A stretch of DNA of 64,000 nt, taken from Theobroma cacao (taxonomy: Eukaryota > Streptophyta > Magnoliopsida > Malvales > Malvaceae). The translations under genes were made by a program, and so were the position numbers. Positions 25,759 through 37,758 of this stretch are shown here, one piece after another. The notes beneath the pieces were generated by a model. It was not told the origin of the DNA. It saw only the letters and a list, made by a program, of their open reading frames with translations, and ran no database searches. The DNA lies in assembly GCF_000208745.1 (NCBI RefSeq), contig NC_030852.1, forward strand, positions 34,982,167 through 35,046,166, given 5' to 3'. Position 1 is the stretch's first letter, and each line of letters opens with the position of its first letter.

Positions 25759-28700
25759 TATATATTATAATCACACTTGATAGCAGCAGTTGTCTACTAA
25801 AATATTACTTTATTAGTTAGAGCTTAGTGTTAATTTCTTTAAACTCAAGGGACAGCAATAAAAAAAAAAATACAAACAAGTAAGGAAAAAAAAACAGATC
25901 TCAAACTTGCGTTGAGTGTGACTTTAGTTTTATGTTTTGCTACAGAACTACTTTAATGGGATGGGACTATGAATAAAAAAATTAAAAAAATTTAAGTGAA
26001 GATTCATTTCGAATTAGTTTGGTCCTAAATTTTGCTGTGGTCAATTTTAGGTGGGAGATGGGAACAGTGACCACTATTGTTGGCAAAGACCAGAGGACAT
26101 GACCACCGACCGTCATGCTTACAAGATTGACCCAAGTAACCCTGGATCGGATCTCGCCGGTGAAACCGCAGCCGCCATGGCTGCTGCCTCAATCGTCTTC
26201 CGCCGTTCCAACCCCGCGTATTCCAGCGAGCTTCTTCGCCACGCCTACCAGGTATTAACACAGTCTTCCTCTGACTTGGTTTTCGTTTTAGTTTTAGCTC
26301 ACAGTTCATGTAACAATTTTGGTGGGCCATTTGGCCCGCAGGCGCATGTTAGCTCACACTCTGGGCTTTTTAGGCTAGCATTAGCGCGTGACTGGTGTGT
26401 CCTTGAGTGACAACGGTTGTTGTTCCGCACTTTAGCAAAAGCTTCCGTAGACCGTAGTCAATAGGTAGTTACGCTGCCTCGCTTTTTTGTCAGTCTGAAC
26501 ATTGCAGCTTGGCGGCCCCAAGTTTGCACTCATTTAATTACCGCCACTCTCTTTGTGCTGTTAACAGGGTTGAGTGTTTTAAATGCAGTTAGTATTACTA
26601 TCAAAAGAAATGTTTTCATTAATCTATCAAAATTAAAACATTATTACGCAATCGGCTATTTGATATTCATATATTTGGCTTAAGAACAAGGAGTAGTGAC
26701 TTTACGGAGTTTGGATTACCTGTTTAAGTACTTATATTTGATAAGAAACGGTGCCATCTGGTTGATTATTTTCTGGTTTGAAAATTGAAAAATAAATGCG
26801 GGTAAACTTTTTCGGCGCACAATTTGGGTCATGGGTGCACTTTGCCCCGCCCATCACGGGTAATCGTCTTGTCACCGTACAGATCTATCGTATTAACAGA
26901 TCTGAACCGTAGATTGAAACGATCCGCAAAAGTCGCAATTAGTTATTCGTTTCCCACGTGCCAACACTGTCGGTGCCCCCAGTTAACGCCAAAGTTACCC
27001 TTGCTTTTCTCCTCATATTACATCACCTACCCACGGCTCTTTAACAAAATTGAAAATTTTCAAGAATTAATTGGTATTAATAATATTTTGATTTTTTCTT
27101 TTCTGTTTTCAGCTATTCGAATTTGCTGATAAATACAGAGGCAAATATGACAGCAGCATCACGGTTGCCCAGAAATACTACCGATCCGTCAGTGGCTACA
27201 ATGTAAGCTTTCCATGTTTATCTTAATGTCACAGCAAAAAGCATAAAGGAAAATTTTTGATTAATGGTAGAACATGGCATGTTGCGACGCTTTATTAATT
27301 GATTTCTGAATTTGGAACTTGTACAGGACGAGTTGTTGTGGGCCGCTGCATGGCTGTACCAAGCTAGTAACAATCAGTACTACTTGAACTATCTTGGAAA
27401 GAATGGTGACTCTATGGGTGGAACCGGCTGGGCCATGACTGAGTTTAGTTGGGACGTTAAGTACGCTGGGGTTCAGACTCTTGTCGCCAAGGTATTGTTA
27501 TTTCCAGCTGCTAAAGAAAAATCCATCTATTATCTGCAATAGTTGGTTATGTCTCATCAACAAATAATTATTGGTTATGCTATAAAAGTTTACCTTGGAT
27601 ATCATATCAGTAATTAATAGTTTTGATTAGCTGACTGAGTGGTATGTTATTTCTTCCCCTGCAGTTCCTAATGCAAGGTAAAGCTGGTCTCCATGCACCA
27701 GTGTTTGAGAGGTACCATCAGAGGGCGGAATACTTCATGTGTTCATTGATTGGAAAGGGTAGCCGCAATATTCAGAAGACTCCAGGTGGTTTGATTTTCC
27801 GACAGAGATGGAACAACATGCAGTTCGTGACTAGCGCCTCGTTCTTGGCCACTGTGTACTCTGACTACCTCACTTCCTCTAGAGGCAGCTTGAATTGTGC
27901 TGCTGGCAATGTTGCACCATCCGAGCTCCTTTCTTTTGCAAAATCTCAGGTGATTACTGTTCTCTTTCTGTATTTTACTCTTTACTCTTTGTGAATGGTA
28001 ACAAATTCAGCCCTTGACAAATTCTCTGGTGTTTTGCAATGTTAAATTCTCAGGTGGATTACCTTCTTGGGGACAATCCAAGAGCTACAAGTTACATGGT
28101 TGGTTATGGGAACAATTACCCACGACAAGTTCACCACCGGGGTTCTTCAATTGTTTCCATCAAGGTTGATCCTGCATTTGTTGCCTGCCGACAAGGTTAT
28201 GCCAATTGGTACACCAGGAAAGCCAGTGATCCTAATGTTCTCACTGGTGCTTTGGTTGGAGGACCTGATGCCTATGATAACTTTGCTGATGAAAGGGACA
28301 ACTATGAACAAACAGAGCCTGCTACCTATAACAATGCTCCTCTTCTTGGCATATTGGCTAGACTAGGTGGTGGTCATGGTGGTTACAACCAGCTCCTTCC
28401 TGGTATATATAGCCTATTATGGTTTTAACTTTTTCTTTTCTAGCATTTTCCGTCGATAATGATGATCATGGCATTGGCTTTCCTGCAGTGGTTGTCCCAG
28501 CTCCTAATCCTGTTGTTGCCAAACCAAAACCGGCGCCAAAACCCAAATTGACTCCAACTCCAGGTATATTCTTCTCTTTTAAATGATTTTCCCCTAAAAA
28601 TTTTTGTATTGGTGAACATTCTCTCATACGAAAACACAATGTCACTAATTTATTAAGGGATGTGTGGTTCTATTTCTCATTATAATAGGCTATCATTGAA

Positions 28701-29033
28701 TGGCACGATCTGACTTGGGGATTTTGTTTTTCAGCCTCATCTTCTAGTCCAATTACCATAAAGCAGAAAATGACAACTTCCTGGAATCACAAGGGGAAAA
28801 CTTACTACAGATATTCCGCAGTTGTGACCAACAATTCTTACAAAACTGTAAAAGATCTCAAGCTTTCGATATCAAAGCTTTATGGTCCTTTATGGGGTCT
28901 CACAAAGTCTGGCAATTCTTATGGTTTTCCATCATGGCTCAACTCTTTACCTGCTGCAAAGAGTCTTGAGTTTGTATACATCCATTCTGCTTCTCCGGCT
29001 GATGTCTCAGTTTCAACCTACAATTTGGCTTAA
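25054..29033 (+). CDS. GH9C2: Secreted endo-1,4-beta-glucanase, GH9 with C-terminal CBM49 (class C)
   Basis: Nine exons: 25054-25257, 25419-25631, 26051-26251, 27113-27202, 27327-27491, 27665-27949, 28054-28402, 28489-28563 and 28735-29033. Total 1881 nt, 626 aa. The signal peptide is about residues 1-24 (ending AFAFA). The GH9 domain covers about 25-500. It carries the YYDAGDN motif with catalytic Asp77/Asp80, the QVHHRGSS signature (His413-His414-Arg415) and [12 protein letters not shown] with Asp465 and the general acid Glu474. A Pro/Lys linker ([13 protein letters not shown]) joins a CBM49 of about 100 residues that in this class binds crystalline cellulose. The enzyme cuts beta-1,4-glucan in the cell wall. 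The start is the first ATG with a hydrophobic leader; an upstream in-frame GTG was ignored. Intact. Neighbours match At1g64390 (recalled). Confidence 0.96.
25718..25767 (+). repeat. (TA)n microsatellite in intron 2 of GH9C2
   Basis: A nearly perfect TA tract of about 50 bases with one AA interruption. It lies inside the second intron, well away from both splice sites. Confidence 0.9.
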
Positions 29034-30975
29034 GAAGGAAGAATATCGCAAAAAACAGAGTAGAGTCCGCATAGTTTCTGGGGTTGTAGTGTAAGAATTG
29101 TGCAGCTATACAGAATGCAGTCCAGAAAAGGTTCTTATTTTTTTTTTATTTGTTTGGGGATTTTCAACTTTACTTCTTGATTTGGTATTTAATTAGGGTT
29201 TTAGCTGATATTATGTTAAATAACGTTGAAGATGGGAGGAGAAAGGAGTGAAGAGACCATGAAAAAGCAGTGCTCATCCTCTTTCTCCCCCTACTTCATT
29301 AGTTATATCTAATAGATAGTTTTGAGAGACATTGAAAAAGAGTGAGAATTGAGAAGTAAACAAATGGCTTCTCGATAGATTGCAAGGAGTCTGTTTTTCT
29401 TTGTACTTCATAGCAGCTGATGTCCTTATTTTATATTTTGGCGTGTGATGCTGCAAGCTTTGCAGCATTTTTATATTTTCCATATGAATACAGTTTGCAC
29501 AACAATGTTTTTGTCTCTCTTCTCCTGTTCAAGATTCAACCGTGGCAGTTGAGTTTGTTTTTGTAATGATTCCTCTATGAACTAATAAATAATAAACATG
29601 CTATCATTCTCATGGAAGTTTCCTGTTATCACATTCCAAACTCTCGTTTACTCCACCATGGCAGTATTCTACAATCAGAATCCTTAAAAGGCTTCCAACG
29701 AAGTGCTTTTACAGCGTGTTCAGTTGCTTCCGCAGTAGTACTACATTGGCAAAGTTCAGAACCGAAATTCCCACCTTTGGTGTACAATTTGGATAATATG
29801 AAGCAGCTTCCCGGAATTGACTAAGTGGGATCTACTCTTCTAAAACGGCAATTCTTAAGCTCCTAGCTAAACAAAAAGCATTTTGGCCAGCTAATAGGTT
29901 CATGGAATAACTAGCAGATTCGACTTACTAGGGCAACAAGTGCCCACAAAAACGTGTTGGGTGTAATTTCTATTCAGACCCAAATTCAGAGAAGCCCTAA
30001 CTGCACAAGCAAAGGCCTGATCTAAATTTGGTGTAAAGATATCCCGAGTTTCATAAGATTTTGCCAATTTCAAGTTCAACTACAAGAGGGGTTAGTTTTT
30101 AGTTCCCTCACTTGTTGCTCATCAATAATAGATCATTCTCACCACGATAAATCAGACCATAAGAACACAACAAAGCTGCCTTGGCGCCCTTTCTTCCTTT
30201 TCAAGCAGGGGCAATTAGCTGATTAGCTGCTCCCACTAGGTCAGATTGAACCTTGAAGTAGTGTCACCATGTACTTAGTACTAAGAAACCTCTTTGTAAT
30301 GCAGCTTACTTCTAAGGGCATAGCATGCTCAATGATTTTCGACAAGTTTTTCAAAGCATATTGGTTATGGGTGCTCGAAGTTTAATTCAGCAAAGTGGGC
30401 TACCAAACGTATTTGCTGCAACTTTCCTTAGTTGCCAGGACAGGGTAAATATTATCGTATCTGTCATGAAAGGAATCCAAGTCTTCATCGTGACCAAGAA
30501 GATGAAGATTCAGTTTTTTCAATTGTTGATGGAGACTTAAAATGCAGAATTCAAGCGAAATTGCCGACAAGCTAGTTAATAAAGGTTTGTAGTCGGTACA
30601 GATACTGGGATCTCAACATAGACCAGAGACATTGTTACCCAGCCCACAAAAGAAAAAGGAAGCAAAGCCTTCTATACCATCATAAGCATAAAAATATCAT
30701 TGAAAATTCTTTTTTTTTCTATGAAATATCATTGAAGCATTATAATTTATAATAATGAATCTTCAATGACATGTTATTGTTCCGTTAAACAGAATGCATC
30801 ACTATAATTTTCAATATGCTATTGAAGAACGTACTTTACATTAACCTCTCAAGCTCTTAGGGATACAACTTCAAAGCAAAATGAAAAGAAAAGACTTAAC
30901 ACCTCATCTGAAAAAAAAAAAAAAGAGGAAAGAAAAGAAAGACCTAAGAAACAAGCTCAGAAGATGCAGCAGCTT
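29034..30975. other. Intergenic DNA between GH9C2 and the PP2C gene
   Basis: The genes converge. 29034-29600 is probably the endoglucanase 3' UTR (AATAAATAATAAA near 29583). The part nearest 30975 is the PP2C 3' UTR. No coding frame or repeat of note lies between. Confidence 0.5.
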
Positions 30976-32465
30976 TTACCTTTTCAACTCAACTACAATG
31001 ACACTAATGTTGTCGGTGCTCCCTCGAGCAACTGCTAACTCAGCCAGCATTGCTGCCGCCTCTGCTGCACGGTCGCCAGTGCATCCTTGGGGATCATCTG
31101 AAAATCTCATCTTTATTTGTCCGTCAAGATGTCTTTTGACTACTTCGCATGCAATTTCACTGGAAACAACATCCCACAATCCATCACTTGCTAATACGAG
31201 AAAGTTGTCAGACTTAGTTCGCTCAGTAACAGAGACCTCTGGTTTGGAGATTACATATGGCTTCAAATGTTGATCTCCTGCATCACATTAACACTATTTC
31301 ATTGACAATTGTTCTAATAAATCTAACTTGATCAGAAGTTAGACTATGGATTTTTATAATACCTATCGATCTTGAAGTGGCAAGAACTCCCAGGACACGA
31401 CTTCCATTCCAGTTTATGACCGTTCCCCCAGCTGTTTCCACTCTTTCCCTTTCATCAGGTCTGTCAGGCTGTGGACAAAATGCCATAGGCTTTTATTAAA
31501 AGCGCCTCATGTAAAAAGCATATGATTCAGATAAAGTTCCTACTATTCTATAGGTATCCAGCCACAAAATTAACCACTGAAGTGGCAATAACCCTTTTTG
31601 TTTTTCGGTTTCGTAGTAATAGTTTGAATGAGAAGAGGATTATTCAACATCTCGATAGTACTCTAATTATTTTTTAAGAATGGGCAAAATTAAGTGCCCC
31701 AAGTAAATAGTACTACTAAAAAATAATTGATCACTTAGATTAAGTCCTAACAAACTTTACGGTTGCCAATCATTTCATCAGATTATTCTTTCCAAGTGAT
31801 TTCAATTTAAATCCTAAGTCCTAACTAAACTTTTCAAAGAAAAACCGTCATTCAAATAAAGACATAAAAAATTGACGTATCACCTTATGATCACTAGACA
31901 AAGCCACCGCGGTGCCGCCACGACACAGAACAGCTCTTGAGTCACCACAGTTGGCCACCACCACCACATCCCTCCCTACCAACACCACCACCGCCGTGGA
32001 CCCCATCGTTTTCATGTCCACATCCCCCGCCCCACCCTGATAATCTTCTCCGCTCACCTCCTCGTCCATCTTCGCAAAACAAGCTGCCATCACCTTCTCC
32101 CATTCCGGTCCCTTCCCTCCACGCGTCCTCTCCTCCACCTCTTTCACCACCAACTGGTGCATCCTATCACGGCAAGCGTTAGCCACTTGGGCCCCACCGT
32201 GCCCATCATACACAGCGAAAAAGTCATACCCTTGTATCTCTCCGACCGACACCTTCACGGCGTCTTCCATCGCTCTCCGGCGTCCGATCACCGATATCGA
32301 CCCATGTGACACGCACGTGACGCTCTCAACCTTATTTTCTTCTCTTTTCTCCTGTACCTTTTCAGACCTTTGTGTGAACTTTTTGATCCCTCTCTTTTTC
32401 TTGGTAACGTAGACATCCATAACCACTTCAGAACCAATCCGTCTTTTCGATTTGTAGCCCTTCAT
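30976..32465 (-). CDS. Protein phosphatase 2C, clade A-like (ABA co-receptor type)
   Basis: Three exons, in transcript order 32465-31884, 31468-31363 and 31277-30976. Total 990 nt, 329 aa. It is a Mg/Mn-dependent Ser/Thr phosphatase. Metal-site residues are visible: MED at 66-68, DGHGG at 87-91, ASDGLWD with Asp261, and GSTDN with Asp318. The flap reads [20 protein letters not shown] with Trp214 at the position of the ABA-receptor lock tryptophan of ABI1/HAB1. This supports inhibition by PYR/PYL-ABA, although AHG1 of the same clade lacks it. The N-terminus is short and basic (KKKRGIKKF), possibly nuclear. Frame holds at both introns. I cannot place it with a specific Arabidopsis gene; HAI/PP2C-type members are the nearest by eye. 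Confidence 0.93.
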
Positions 32466-34367
32466 TAATTATACTAAAATTCATCTCCCCATTTTTGGGC
32501 GTAAATGACCAGCTTTCTTTTTCTTCACTTGAATGAATTTTAGTTTAATGCAGAGAGAGAGAAGGCAAGGACTCAAGCTGTTTTGAGCAGCAGGAGAAAT
32601 GATCTCGACCGTTAGATTAATGGTCCCTTAATTCAATGAATGCCACGAGTTTCGAAATTCCGTTCTTCTACTTGTGAAACAGGATGTTCTGAAAGTAGAC
32701 GTGGCAGTTGAAAGACTAACACGCGGCACAGTGTCTGTCAAACAGGAGAAAATGTAAACGGCCAGCTTCGGTTCCTTGGAAAAGAAAACCTGGATTGGGA
32801 TCATTGTCTTTTGCCGCTTCGAGTTTTTAATTTTCTCCCCCAATTCCCCACATACCTTGTCGTAAAACTTTGTACAGTTGGAGTGCTTTGATTGTTGGCT
32901 TGGGACATGGTTTCGGGACCAATGTCAAAATTTAGGACATGATACGAGGAGAAAAGAAAGAGTCTGGTTGACAGCTTTTCGTGCCACTGTTGACGGCAGA
33001 TGGTTCCATTGATTGTGGTCTGCTCTCAGTAGCTTATTAATCTGATACACGAGCCGCAATTTGTTTCTCTTACTGACAACCGTGCCAGAAACTCCAAGCC
33101 GCAATTCACCTGGTTTGTCAATGAGTTTTACATGAAATTACACCCCAAGAATCCTTTGGTAACCATCAAAATACAGCATATTTTTTCGATCTTCATTTTT
33201 AACTGTTTAAAACTTTGAATTATCTGGGTTTTTCTTATATATAATATACTAGACATGTTTATTCAGTTTTGCATGTTGTTTGTGTTGAATGTTTGCATGT
33301 TTATCACGTCATATTTATGGTCTTATGCAATGACAACTAATAAGATTTTGCTATAAATCTCCCCGTACCATACCCATGAATACAAATGTCTTGAATTTGA
33401 TCTTATCCACAGTTGGCAGTTGTGTTAGAAAAGAAAAAAGTTATGAGATCATTCAAACTTGGAGGGGATTCTTTCAGCCACTGATAAACAAAGGTAATTT
33501 TTTTAAATCTATGGGCAGACAATTCAGAAAATCATTGTCTGTTCTTCTAAAAATAGACCCCTAGTGGTATACCAACCTTCAAACATGGCCGGATATGGTT
33601 GGAATGAGCACCGATATTGATTCACCCTTGCTTACAGAAAAATTTTCATTTATCTCTGGTAAAGTTTCTCTTTTCTTTGTAAGCTTTATAAACGTCATGC
33701 GCACAAATCAAATTAAAATGTTGTTTTCTTGTAATTGAAGAAACAATTAATGCATGCTATATATAGAAAGTGGGCTTTCTATTTAAGATAGTTTGCCAAT
33801 TATAAAATAAGTTGTTGAAGAAAATTTTTTTATATATAGAATATTTTGTAGAAAAATTTAATATTTTTTGTTATTTAAATAAATTGATAAAAATAATTTT
33901 TTGTTGTTTGGATTGTCTTATGAAAAATATTTTTCATTATTTATTTTCAAAAAAAATATCTTCAAAATTTTCTGAAAAAAAATTTAAAAATATTACAATC
34001 TAAAAAAAATATCTTACGAATTTAATTACGAATTTAAATATCTTTTTTTTTTGTGTATGGACTTGGGTTTTGTTGGGCCAAACTAGGACCAAGAACTAAA
34101 GAAGGAAACAACGTTGGTCAATATGGGCTCCGATTATACCATGCACATGGATATCATAATTGATAGGCCCAATGGATTCAGCCCAGTCCAAATGTGAACA
34201 TCTCCACCGCCTTTAATAATTCAACATTTTCTTTCAGCAAAGCAAATAGAGCTCTGACTTGGATGTTCTTTTTTTTTTCCTTGTATACAAATTCCAAAGA
34301 TCAAGGTTCCAGATCAAAGCAGGAAAGCCAGGGCGAAGATCCATCAAAATTGAATAGAGAAAAAAAA
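32466..34367. other. Divergent intergenic region between PP2C and CERES
   Basis: The shared upstream region of two divergently transcribed genes, 1.9 kb. The PP2C side holds the ABRE. The CERES side (33780-34060) is AT rich with long A and T runs. No coding sequence is supported. Confidence 0.5.
32699..32727. promoter_or_regulatory. ABRE and GC-rich coupling-like element upstream of the PP2C
   Basis: GACGTGGC at 32698-32705 is an ABRE core (ACGTGGC) about 235 bases upstream of the PP2C start codon. ACACGCGGC follows at 32719-32727 and resembles a coupling element. Clade A PP2C genes are known to be ABA-induced in a feedback loop. That regulation here is inference from motifs. Confidence 0.4.
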
Positions 34368-35392
34368 ATGGAAATGGAGAAAGAGAGCGAGCTGGTTCGG
34401 CGATGCATAGAAGCAGCTTGCCGAAGCAGAGAGAGCGTAGAGAAATGGCGGAGACAAAGAAGAACTCTGGAGCGATTGCCTTCTCACCTTTCTCAATCTC
34501 TCCTTCAAAACCTCCTCCGTTCCCGCATCCTCTTCCCTTCCTTACTCGAGTACGTTATTATCACTTCAAAATTTTAAAGAAGTTTTTATATATTTAGTTT
34601 TTTTCTTCTTTTTTATTAATTTGAATTCCTTTTTTGATTTCTCTTGCTCAAGAGTTACGTTTTGTAAACTAGCGGTGAATTGTAAGTTGTGTATTTTATT
34701 TTTAAAGTTTATAATCTGGTCCCGTTTTAAGGTTGATTGATTATCACCATTATTAATATTATAATGCAGAGTGTTCAAATATAGCGTGGAGGAGATAGAT
34801 CTTAGAGGAGAGAATTGTGTAGATGCAGAATGGATGGCGTATTTAGGCGCATTTCGTTATCTACGATCCCTCAATCTCGCCGATTGTCATAGAATTAATA
34901 ATTCTGCTCTTTGGTCTTTAGTAGGTATGTTTTAATTTATATCTTTCACTTTTTTTATATATATAAATATGCAATAGCAATTATAAGGAAGTCAATTTTC
35001 AGTTATCTGTATATAATTTTCACAATTTTAAACGCATTAACTAGAATAATTGAGGTGAGAAGTGGAAATCAAAGTTCAATTTCATCATGTTGATAAGCAA
35101 TTACTGATTTAATTGCAATCTGTAGAGAGTTCTCTTTAATATATGTGTAGTGGATTTTCTGGTTTTAGGGATGACTAGTTTGAAGGAGGTGGACCTTTCT
35201 CGATGCATGAAGGTTACTGATGCTAGCATTAGGCATCTTATATCCATTTCAACTTTGGAAAAGTTATGGATTTCAGAAACTGGCATCACTGCCAATGGCG
35301 TTGCACTGCTCTCTTCACTTAAGAATTTGTCTGTATTAGACTTGGGTGGTTTGCCTGTCACCGATACCGTGTTGAATTCTCTCCAGGTACTT

Positions 35393-35424
<32 letters not shown>

Positions 35425-37374
35425 ATCCATTTGTTCTCTATTCTTGCTTGAAAAGTTTACCTTATTTATTGTTATTTGCTCAGGGATGAAATAATCCACA
35501 AGTATTTCCAAACCATCTTAATAACTGAATGATCTAGACCTTTCGAATTTTCTAGTTATTAGTACCACTTCCTAAACTTTGTGATAGTAATAACCCCCTG
35601 AGACTTGTCATAAAAAAAAAACAACAATAACCCACCGAGAGCTGGGGTGTCTCAGTTGCTGTTGAATTGTGTAACTTTGTGATATTAATAACTCGCTGAG
35701 ATCCGGGGTATCTCAGTTTCTGTTGAATTATGTTAGTTTCTTTACAAATGGAATGCTTTGTAAAACTAAATGAGCTTGGTTATATGTCCATTACCATAGA
35801 TTGTTATTTTTAGTTCAGTTTTGGTGGTTCCAGCCTTTTTCATTTTGAAACATTGCTTCTGGAATATTAAGTTAGTGTTAATTTTTAGGGTAAAGTATCC
35901 AGGTTAAAATTATTTGTGGTGCTGTTTTGTTTTAGGCATTGACAAAGCTACAACACCTTGATCTTTGGGGGAGTAAAATATCTAACAAAGGAGCTTTGGT
36001 TCTTCAAAGGTTCTCCAAGCTGAGCTTCCTCAATATAGCTTGGACCAATGTTACAATTTTGCCGAATCTGTCATCTCTTGAATGTTTAAACATGAGTAAT
36101 TGTACCATTGATTCTATCCTTGAAGACGATGATGATAAAGCTCCTTTAGTGAAGCTTATTTTTGCTGGAGCAACTTTCATGAATGAGGCTGAAGCCTTCT
36201 TATATATTGAAACACGTTTCTTATCCTTGTTGGATGTATCCAACTCTTCCCTTAACCGGTTCTGCTTTTTACCTGATATGAAAATGCTCGAACATTTGGA
36301 TCTCAGCTCTAGCATGATGGGGGATGATTCTGTTGAACTAATTGTAAGTATTGGAGCAAGTCTGAAAATTCTAAATCTAAGTGGCACGAAAGTCAGCTCT
36401 GCTGGGGTAGCAATTTTAGCTGGACATGTTCCCAAACTTGAATTTTTATCTTTATCTCACACATCAATAGATGATGTTGCCTTATCATATGTCAGCTCAA
36501 TGCCCTCACTTAAGGTTATTGACCTAAGCAACACAGACATTAAAGGTATGGTTTCTTAACACAAATCTTAAAGTTGTTACTTTTACCCTTGGCATGTACT
36601 TTTGGTGTGTAACATTTCCTTTGCCACTTCCAGGTTATATTCACCAGCCAGGCACTGAGTTACATAAGGATAGCACACTAGCAGCACTTCAAAATCTTAG
36701 GTATTTGGAGAACTTAAACTTGGAGCATACGCAAGTCAGGGATCCGGATTTATACCCTTTGTCAAGTTGCAAAGAACTGGGCCATTTATCTCTAAAATGT
36801 GCTTCCCTTACAGATGCCACCTTGCATCACCTTTCATCTCTCCCAAAGCTGACGAACCTTCGTGTTTGCGAAGCTGTGTTAACAAATAGCGGCCTGGATA
36901 CATTTAGCCCACCAACAACACTGAGAATGCTGGACCTGATGGGTTGTTGGCTCTTAACTGAAGATGCAATCTCAACGTTCACAAGGAAACATCCTCAAAT
37001 TGAGATAAGGCATGAAGTTGTTCAAATCCTTTCAACAGAGCAGCAAAATATTTCTAATCGCGCATCCCCATCACAACTGCGTTTGAAGACTTCTCGAGGG
37101 AACAATAAGCCGGGAAAGGTGCCAATCTCTCAGTTTTTTGTAGGTGAGTGGACTTGCCCTAATAGTTTTCTATTAAGCATAAATATTGAGTCTCTTTTAT
37201 CATCTAAAACCCCCTTTGGTTTTTTTCTTTCTTGTTTTGTTTTCCAAAATAGATCAAAGATTGAAGTATAGCAGAGAGGAGCTACTTTCACTACAGTTTC
37301 CACCGTTAACTCTCCAGTCTCCCCATGATTCAGGTATTGAAATACCCAAGCTACAATCAGATCGATTGAATTAA
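34368..37374 (+). CDS. CERES: LRR protein with eIF4E-binding motif (CERES-like translation regulator)
   Basis: Six exons: 34368-34549, 34770-34924, 35169-35386, 35936-36545, 36634-37143 and 37253-37374. Total 1797 nt, 598 aa. After an Arg/Glu-rich N-terminal helix comes a long run of RNI-like LRRs (LKEVDLSRCMKVTDASIRHL, LQHLDLWGSKISNKGALVL, LKVIDLSNTDIKG and so on, about residues 70-490). Near the C-terminus KYSREELLSL fits the canonical eIF4E site YxxxxL-phi (Tyr564, Leu569, Leu570). The plant protein CERES (At4g23840, as I recall) is described as an LRR protein that binds eIF4E/eIFiso4E and forms non-canonical initiation complexes. The adjacent LACS gene matches the At4g23840-At4g23850 pair. 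The ATG at 34368 was preferred over 34263, whose extension is hydrophobic and leader-like. Confidence 0.88.
35398..35424 (+). repeat. (GT)n microsatellite in CERES intron 3
   Basis: A GT dinucleotide run of about 26 bases starting 11 bases after the exon 3 donor. Confidence 0.9.
35576..35733 (+). repeat. Imperfect tandem duplication in CERES intron 3
   Basis: Copy one (35576-35673) and copy two (35674-35733) share ACTTTGTGATA-TAATAAC, then CTGGGGTGTCTCAGT / CCGGGGTATCTCAGT and TGTTGAATT-TGT. Copy two lacks about 38 bases of A-rich sequence present in copy one. Confidence 0.65.
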
Positions 37375-37758
37375 TTCCATTAAAACAAGGAATAATTTCC
37401 TTATGCATGTTTTTATCATATCCATGTCTCTGCAATTGTATGTTGTAAGATGTTTCTTTTTTAGTAATTTCAATGTTGAATAAACTGTTTCAATAGTATA
37501 AAAGAAATCTGAGGGAGAAGATTAATTTGAAGTGCAAATTTGGGAACTGAAGGAACATATGGGTAATTAAACTTGTTCAAATAAACACCTGTATGTGACA
37601 TTTTCCGTGGTTCCCTGAAGGGAATTACATTATGGGTTAAAACAAATTTGAACATGATGAACCTATATTTACAGTCCCAACCACCCAAAAGAAAAGAGAA
37701 GAAAGTGTTAACACCATATTTCTGAGAGGCAGAACCACCTCCATCGGAATTATTTTTG
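37375..37758. other. Convergent 3' ends of CERES and LACS
   Basis: Only 384 bases separate the two stop codons. The plus strand shows AATAA-type signals near 37388 and 37478. The two 3' UTRs must be very short or overlap as antisense transcripts. Confidence 0.6.

Noticed and set aside
34194..34367. In-frame upstream extension of CERES
   Set aside because: It encodes a phenylalanine-rich stretch and begins at a non-ATG codon. Alternative ATG 34263 gives a leader unlike a soluble LRR protein.
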